Source of the DNA: Pyrenula massariospora
Taxonomy: Eukaryota > Ascomycota > Eurotiomycetes > Pyrenulales > Pyrenulaceae
DNA: 64,000 nt
Assembly: GCA_021030905.1 (NCBI GenBank)
Contig: JAGFMI010000001.1
Span: 1,054,001-1,118,000, forward strand
Reading direction: 5' to 3'
The stretch's first letter is position 1. Each line of letters starts with the position of its first letter. The notes beneath the pieces were generated by a model, which did not search any database, was not told the DNA's origin, and saw only the letters and a program-made list of their open reading frames with translations. The position numbers and the translations under genes are program-made. Below, one piece after another: positions 57,889 through 64,000 of this stretch.

Positions 57889-60800
57889 ATGGCTCGAGCA
57901 ATCCCTATTCAGAGAAGGAATATTATCTCAGACCTGTCCACCCCTACTCATCCAGGAGTTGCACAATACCACCAAGTTCACAGTCCAAGTGAGCCACACA
58001 GAATTGGTTGTACATCTCTGCTAATTGTTTTTGACAGATTCTGGGTTGCCACTAACTCTCAGAAAGACCGGCCTCGCCTTGGTGATAACAGCAACAGTAC
58101 TGATATCATTGCTCTTGGTTCTCTTGCAGATTTTCAATGATCGCAATGATGGGCTGTTCTTTGTTGAGACCAGCATGAACTATCCTCCGCTAATTTCATT
58201 CTCCTACCTTTATCTTCCGACTATCGTTGCCGTCATCTACAGTCTAATTTGGAGCCATTTCGACCTGGACATAAAGCGGCTAGAACCCTGGTTTCAACTG
58301 TCTCGGCGAGATGGCGCTCTTGCCTCTAACTCTATTCTTCTCAAGTACCCAGTAGAATTCCTTGCATTGGTGCCTTTCCACGCAGCGAAACGAAGGTGGG
58401 CTCTGTCAGCCAACGAGAAAAGCTGTTCACTTACCAAAGATCTTGTAGGCAATGGGTAGTTGTCGCAAGCTCGCTGATCATGATGGTCGTATTTTGGGCG
58501 CTCACTCCACTGCAAAGCGCCATTTTCGCAAAAAGGGGCGTGATGCGTGAAAGAGATATCGCCGTCTCAATACCCTCATCCCTTGAGAACCTAGATCAGC
58601 AATCGCATGATTTAGATATTGGCATATTGAACACCGCATACAGCGCCATTTGGCTCGGACAACAGCTTCCTCGCTTTACAACAAGCGGCTATGCACTCGC
58701 TCCCTTCTACTACGATAATGCGGTCGTGGGGAAAGACAGGGGTGAAGTATTCGTGACTGCTCCAACGATTCTTTACACCACCAACCTGAGTTGCGAGGCT
58801 CCTTCAGCTATCGTGAATCATGCGGGCTCTACAACACTCCAATCCGCAGATGGTTGTGTTGCGGAGGACGTCATTAGCTCATTCAACTGGCATTCGAGCT
58901 TGGGCCATCAATACTCCGCGTCTTACATCGGCTGGCAAAATGATCCCTGGTCTGACATGACCTTGTCGCAAGCAGGATGCGATTCACCTAAATATTCACA
59001 TACGTTTCTTGCAGTTTGGATGCGAACCATGGCTTATGTTGAAGGGTTCCCGAACTTCGATGATCATAACAATGCAACTGCTCTCTTCTGCCAGACGAAA
59101 TACTTCACCCAAAAAGTCAATGCGACAATTGATACGTTCGACGATTCTGTATTCAGCTATGCAGCAATTGAATCTCAGCAACAACTATCGGATGCAGTTT
59201 TCAATATTACGCACTTTGAGTATCTGATTGGCTCCGGAATCGTACCTGGACAGTTCACTGACGTACCACCCCAACAAGATGCCCCAGATAGACGTGATGT
59301 GTTCGATAACAAGGTGCTCTTCCAGGATGGTCAGGTCGCCAACATGTCACTAAATCAGCCGATAAGTAACCTTGTGGGCTTTGCCATAGGATCAACTCAT
59401 CTCGAGCCTGGCGAATACATGCAGCCTGCAACTTTGCAAAAAGCTTTTGAGTCTGCGCACCGACTTGTTTTTGCGTTGGCTGTACAGAAGCTGTTCGAGC
59501 CCGCCGAGAAAGGCCCGGGATCAATAACAGGCGTTGTACTTATTCGAGGATCTGCAATCCAGGTGCTTAAAGCCTTCAATTTCCTAGTTCTTGGCTTTCT
59601 GACTTTGGTCCTCGGCTTAAGTACGTTTTTGACTTGGCATTATGCTCGACGTACATACAAGTGCAAGGAAGATCCAAGTTCTATCTCGAAAAGTCTGGTA
59701 TTTTTGCAAGACCCAAGTTTTACGGATCTATTTCGATCCCCCGTTTCCTCTTTAGACAAAACTCTGCTCGGACGGCTTGCACATCAGAAGTTTAAGCTTA
59801 GGCAAAGGAATAACGAACGCTATGCATCTGTCTGTCCCTTCGGTCCGATGGCTGGCGCCTCAGGTCAGGCAAAACATCGAATTTTTGAAAGGGAAGCAAA
59901 TTCTACACTTGAGTGGCCTATTGAACTCACGCAAAAGGCTGGGATTATGGTTGCCCTGGTCATAATGATGGGCATATCGGGCCTAACTGCGGTCGCAGTC
60001 CTGAGCAAGCAAGACAGAGGTGCTCTTTCTTTTCCATGTGCGTTTTCTAAAGCTGTCCTCTAATTCCAGACATTAGGATTACCATTACCGTCATCCTCCA
60101 CGGTTGTTCAACAGGTTCTCTTGAATTACATTCCTACAGTCTTTGCCACATCGCTCGAGCCATTTTGGATACTCCTGAGTCGCCACCTTTGCATTTTGCA
60201 GCCGTTCTATCAGCTCCAAAGAGTACCGTCGCTAGCTCAGAAGTCCTTAGACCTGGAATATGCCGCCCACATCCCGCAAATTGTAATACTACCTGCTTTC
60301 CGCAGAGGACATTATTTGATTGGCACACTTGGAATGACTGCGCTCCTCGCAAATGTACTAGCAGTGGCGCTCAGTGGACTCTTCTCAATTGGGGATAGCT
60401 TCACGTCCAGGCCGGTTCAGCTTCAAAGATCTTACAATCTATCGTTCCATCCGAACTCGTCTGACCTCATAGTTTCCACACTCGGCGTAATTGGTTACCC
60501 AAATTCAGTACTTGACGTCTTTCACGTTGTTATTTCGAATCTATCGTCCCAAACTGCATTGCCTGCATGGGTGGCGCCTCGGCGATATGTTCCACAACTA
60601 CATATTCCTACAGAGGCTAACGGGACGAGCGTCAAGTACTCTGCCGACATTGAAACCATCGGCGCGCAGCTTGATTGCGAAGAAATGGTCACAGTGGGGG
60701 CAAGTTCGACCTATTCCTTCCAACTAGCCCAGGACGGTACTACCGCTGCGTTGTTAACATCGTATCGTGAAGACGGTATAACTAGACAGTGCAAACCTCT

Positions 60801-61971
60801 AGGCTCTGAGGCAGATCCTGTCCTTGGTGTCAACGTTCCGGTCGACCTCAAAAGGAATGGTGTCTTTATTAAAGGAAATCCTAGGGGAAGAAAAGCCGTC
60901 GAAATTTTTGCAAGCATGACTAGCGTTAACAATACCAGCAATAATGCACAGTCTGGCTTTTGCGATGAACTGTTGGTCGGCGGCTGGTTGCGGACCGATA
61001 TAGTGTTAGAAAGTCAGAAGACATCGAGCCAGCTATCTAATAGCACAACTGATTCCGGTGTGCTGGCGAATGTGACATCAGCTTCGGTGAATTCTACAAT
61101 TATGTCGTGCCGGCCTCAAGTCATTACCGAGCCGATGACTGTCCAGTTCGACCGCTTCGGCAACATCCTCTCCACGAAGTCTGTGGGCCCTCCCTCTTCA
61201 TCTCCCGACCTCACCTCAGCCATGCAGCCTCTTACTACCTTTCTCTCCGGACTATTTGCTGGGTATGTGAATGGTTTTAACGACTGGCCGACCTATCACA
61301 CGGATAAGTTTGCTACAGACTGGATGAATAACGTCCTCAAGCCTCTTCTTAACAACAATGCCACGATTCTTGACGTTCATACCGCTCCTCCACCCTTCAC
61401 GCTAATAGGCCCCGCCGTTAGCGAAGCTTACTCCCGCCTCTTCGCAGCACAGCTCGCTCTAAAGTCACATGCGCTGTTACCGGCAGCACCCGATCAGCTT
61501 GTCCAGGGAAGTAGGACAGTCCCCGAAAAACGTGTCTTCATTTCGTACCCGATGCTGTACATCGCACTTACAATCCTCGTGCTTGATCTAGCTGTCACTA
61601 TCGCTTTCTACATGTCGGTTCGGGGACCGTTCTTGCCGAGAATGCCGACGAGTATTGCGAGCACGGTCGCATATTTCGCGGCCAGTCATGCGGTTCGGGA
61701 CTTTAGTAAGGATGGGACGGCGGACAGGGTGGCCCAAGACGTAAGCCAAAGTCATTATCAAGGCGAACGGCAAGACATAAAGAGAGGGAAGTCAAGAGAT
61801 GATGAGGTGAGGCAGCACAAGTATGCGTATGGAGAATTCATTGGGACAGATGGATGGGCACACATTGGTGTAGAAAGAGCTCCATTTGTACGACCGCTTG
61901 AACAGTCGCTTAGGAAGAGGAGGGGTTGGCTTGGACGCTGGCAAGCCCCGAGGTTTGTTGCCAGAGAGTAG
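57889..61971 (+). CDS. Large DUF3433 multi-pass membrane protein with glycosylated outer domains
   Basis: Four exons (57889-57988, 58038-58395, 58449-60019, 60077-61971) join in phase to 1307 residues. Seven strongly hydrophobic segments are visible, for example GLALVITATVLISLLLVLLQIF, ASSLIMMVVFWALTPL, FLVLGFLTLVLGLSTFL, MVALVIMMGISGLTAVAVL, TALLANVLAVALSGLF and MLYIALTILVLDLAVTIAFYM. The loops between segments are long (300-450 residues) and rich in NxS/T sites, so they probably face outward. The N-terminal DUF3433 pattern YLPTIVAVIYSLIWSHFDLDIKRLEPW is well preserved and recurs in degenerate form after exon 4 begins (YIPTVFATSLEPFWILLSRH), suggesting internal duplication. Function is unknown; the family is expanded in filamentous fungi. 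The last intron's acceptor (TTAG at 60076) was chosen over a closer CAG because only it keeps the frame. Confidence 0.85.
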
Positions 61972-62428
61972 TTCACTAGGTGCTGTCTGTACGACCATGG
62001 AATTTGATCAAATCGTCGCCCTTCCAATTGCGAAAATACATACTGTCATAACATTGAATCTTGTTCCATTCCAGCTTCGGGTAAAACTTTTGCGGTCTTC
62101 TGGAATCCTCCAACGCCAAGTTTCCATATGCAAGACCAAACTTTATCTTTGTACGCCAGATCATACATTTCACTCTAAGTCAAGTCATTCTTCCATTTGT
62201 AGCCATCTCAAATGTGATCACTCCTAACACAAGTCCTCCATGAATTCTTCATGTCATCAATCACTGTCAAATCCCACTCATTCCCAAGAAGGGCCAAAAA
62301 AAGTCATGCTAAAATAGTTGTATTGAAATAGAAAGTATTCAAAGAAGAAAATATTTAGAAAAGAGAAACGTCGCCTTTTCCCACCATCATATAAAGGTCT
62401 TCAGATGCTGAACATGGTAAGAGGTCAC
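61972..62428. other. Intergenic between convergent genes
   Basis: 3' flanks of the DUF3433 and AA11 genes. No supported coding content. Confidence 0.5.
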
Positions 62429-63688
62429 TTAGGAAGTGAGTCCCCAAGCATGGTGGCTACGGCGCACATGTCCACTGTGGGCGCGTCGAGCCTTTCCTCC
62501 AGCGGCTGCCATCTTAAGTTCAGAAGATTGGCCAGGAGTGCACTTTGTGCCAGAAGCCATGGGCTGGGCGGAAGACCAGGAGCCGGAGGCGCAGCGCTGG
62601 AATGAAGCACCATCAGCAGAGCAGTACCAGTCACCCTCGGTCAAGCATGTGCCGGACATGGCGCCACCAGTCCCAGACGAGGTTCCAGACGAGGCTGGCA
62701 CGCTCGGAGAAACGACTGAGGCGGATGGCTGAGCAGAGGCGGTGGAAGGAGAGCTACCAGCAGCGCCAGAAGCGAAGACTCCAGGAGCAGAACCAGCAGA
62801 TGATGCGGAAGAAGTGGCGGCCGGAGCGGACGATGCTGAGCTTGAGCTAGCACTAGAGCTAGTACCTGCACCTGCACCTGAGCTAGCACCAGAGCCGGAG
62901 CCGGAGCCAGAGCTAGAGCCAGATGATGACCCACCACTCGCCCCGTTAGGTCCAATGCCAAATTGACCGCAATTGCCATCAGGACCCTTTAGAGTAGCGC
63001 CTGGTGATTTTTCGACAGAGCTGCCGGGAACAGGGAATTCGAGGTCCGTTGAATCGTGGGTCTTGCATTCATCGGGATTGAAGATATTGGCGATGAACAT
63101 GTCTGGGAAGGAGGGGTTGTCGCGCTTCATAGAAATAGGCTGGCTCATCATGTCGCGCTTGCTGGATCCACCAGTGACAGTGACCGGCGCACAGTTCATG
63201 TACATCTCACGGTTGCCAATCTTATTAAACCATGTCCAAGCCAGCGAGTATTTGCCGGGGGCAATACCCTGTGGGATGCTGAACTGGAAGGTTGAGGCGC
63301 CGCTGCCATTAGGATCGCTTCCTAGATTCCCTGCCGCAGTTGCTGGGCAGCCACCTTCAATGCTGTGGATGACCATCCATTTCGACGATTTGCTCGGTTC
63401 ACGATCCGAGGTGAGACTGACCTGGCAAGAGCCACCGCCGTGAACGGCGCTGCCGGTAAAGGAGAGAGTTTGAGGAGCGCCAATGGGCATCGTATTCTCC
63501 GTAGTGACTTGGTATGTCCCTGTGCTCTTGCAAGGAAAATTGGAGCCACCTCTCTCGAGTGGAGAATTGTCCAGAGAGTCCTTGTTGTAGGGCACTGGTG
63601 TTTTCATGATCATGTGACCATTGGCGGAGATCGCAAAGAAGGCGAGGAGGGAGGTAAAACCCTGCATAGTTGAGACCGACGAAAGCAT
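62429..63688 (-). CDS. AA11 lytic polysaccharide monooxygenase with C-terminal X278-like module
   Basis: Single-exon gene of 419 residues. After a signal peptide of 24 residues the mature protein would start with His25 (HMIMKTPVPYNKDSLDNSPL), which with His83 in GSAVHGGGSCQVSL forms the copper histidine brace of AA11 enzymes. Other family segments are GSNFPCK, KSSKWMVIHSIEGGCP and KYSLAWTWFNKIGNREMYMNCAPV. AA11 enzymes oxidatively cleave chitin. The linker is low-complexity Ser/Gly/Ala. Near the C-terminus CLTEGDWYCSADGASFQRC continues into a Trp/Cys-rich X278-like module of probable chitin-binding role. The protein ends in KARRAHSGHVRRSHHAWG plus three residues, a basic His-rich tail after a dibasic site. 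An alternative start 7 codons downstream would leave the same mature enzyme. Confidence 0.93.
   Translation of the reverse strand: MLSSVSTMQGFTSLLAFFAISANGHMIMKTPVPYNKDSLDNSPLERGGSNFPCKSTGTYQVTTENTMPIGAPQTLSFTGSAVHGGGSCQVSLTSDREPSKSSKWMVIHSIEGGCPATAAGNLGSDPNGSGASTFQFSIPQGIAPGKYSLAWTWFNKIGNREMYMNCAPVTVTGGSSKRDMMSQPISMKRDNPSFPDMFIANIFNPDECKTHDSTDLEFPVPGSSVEKSPGATLKGPDGNCGQFGIGPNGASGGSSSGSSSGSGSGSGASSGAGAGTSSSASSSSASSAPAATSSASSAGSAPGVFASGAAGSSPSTASAQPSASVVSPSVPASSGTSSGTGGAMSGTCLTEGDWYCSADGASFQRCASGSWSSAQPMASGTKCTPGQSSELKMAAAGGKARRAHSGHVRRSHHAWGLTS
62800..62935. repeat. Low-complexity Ser/Gly/Ala-coding tract in the AA11 linker
   Basis: Imperfect repeats of AGC/GGC/GCT-type codons (minus strand) encode runs such as SSSGSGSGSG and SSASSSSASS. 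This marks the flexible linker and is likely length-variable among strains. Confidence 0.7.
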
Positions 63689-64000
63689 CTTGATCGATCT
63701 GGGTATAGACGTAGGGGTCTGAGAGAGTGTTGTTTGGGAAATTGCGTCGGACCGGCCGAAGTAAATACCCAGAGTTATAAGTAGTTGCGAGTTAGGCCTT
63801 CTGATTTCTTGGGTTGCAAGATTTTGCTAAAGCTTTGTTACTTTGCGTTCGATAGTGTTGGAATGTGAGGATCTGGAGTTCGAAAATGGAAGAGTTGAGG
63901 AAGGACCTTTTATAGTCCGGAAATGGTGAGGCGAAGAAAGACGGGGTTGGGTGTGGCAGATTCTTTCATAAATAGAACAATAGGGCATGGTGTAGACAAT
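63689..64000. promoter_or_regulatory. Promoter region of the AA11 gene
   Basis: Upstream sequence of the leftward AA11 gene as far as the window edge. It includes one good TATA-box match. No other gene seen. Confidence 0.5.
63906..63914 (-). promoter_or_regulatory. TATA box candidate of the AA11 gene
   Basis: The minus strand reads TATAAAAGG about 220 nt upstream of the AA11 start codon. This spacing would give a leader of roughly 190 nt. TATA boxes of this quality are typical of strongly regulated secreted-enzyme genes. Confidence 0.4.

Noticed and set aside
60120-60398. Alternative frame beginning at the nearest CAG acceptor of the last DUF3433 intron
   Set aside because: It soon ends in a stop. 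The acceptor 6 nt further on keeps the long conserved frame, so the nearest CAG is not used.
1-64000. tRNA, 5S rRNA, transposon ends or a secondary-metabolite gene cluster
   Set aside because: I looked for T-loop-like GTTCGA contexts, long terminal repeats, transposase or reverse-transcriptase motifs, and clustered biosynthetic enzymes. I found none that held up by eye. A covariance-model scan could still find a small RNA I missed.

Overview
The window is nuclear DNA of a filamentous ascomycete (Pezizomycotina; Leotiomycetes is a guess from the overall gene complement). The reasons are genes split by many short GT-AG introns of about 47-180 nt, first exons as small as 11 nt, and fungus-specific families: Byr4/Bfa1, an AA11 lytic polysaccharide monooxygenase with a C-terminal X278-like module, DUF1996, DUF3433, a CAP59-type GT69 mannosyltransferase and a KPWE-domain peroxin. 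I could rebuild 22 protein-coding genes. In every multi-exon model the exon phases add up to one open frame. I saw no tRNA, rRNA, CRISPR array or recognisable transposon.

Layout, left to right: a secreted DUF1996 protein (-); a cytosolic asparaginase fused to ankyrin repeats (+); an NmrA-like NAD(P)-binding protein (+); the mitochondrial citrate/oxoglutarate carrier Yhm2 (-) directly downstream of mitochondrial citrate synthase (-); the transcription-termination factor Seb1/Nrd1 (+), divergent from citrate synthase; the Rab1 GTPase Ypt1 (-), divergent from a Pex39-type KPWE protein (+); a Pumilio-family RNA-binding protein (-); a large secreted alpha/beta hydrolase (-), divergent from a Sly41-type triose-phosphate-translocator-family transporter (+); the 75/78-kDa subunit of complex I (+), convergent with an XRCC4-like end-joining protein (-); the mitotic-exit GAP subunit Byr4/Bfa1 (+). 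A gene-poor 4.8 kb stretch follows. Then come an H2C2 (integrase-type) zinc-finger protein (+), a GT69 mannosyltransferase (+), the KDEL/HDEL receptor Erd2 (+), a secreted yellow/major-royal-jelly-family protein (-), a gamma-glutamylcyclotransferase-like protein (+), ribosomal protein uL4 (-), a large glycosylated DUF3433 membrane protein (+) and the AA11 LPMO (-).

Most genes are single-copy housekeeping genes with no operon-like logic. A few themes recur. Citrate synthase and the carrier that exports its product lie head to tail. Ypt1, Sly41, the GT69 enzyme and Erd2 all serve the ER-Golgi system. DUF1996, the hydrolase, the yellow-family protein and AA11 are secreted. The least expected observations are a His/Arg-rich C-terminal tail shared by two unrelated secreted proteins at opposite ends of the window, a stop-free 48-nt intron next to the catalytic Asp of citrate synthase, and a compact nest of inverted and direct repeats near 52.8 kb. 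I did not find a convincing undescribed multi-gene system.
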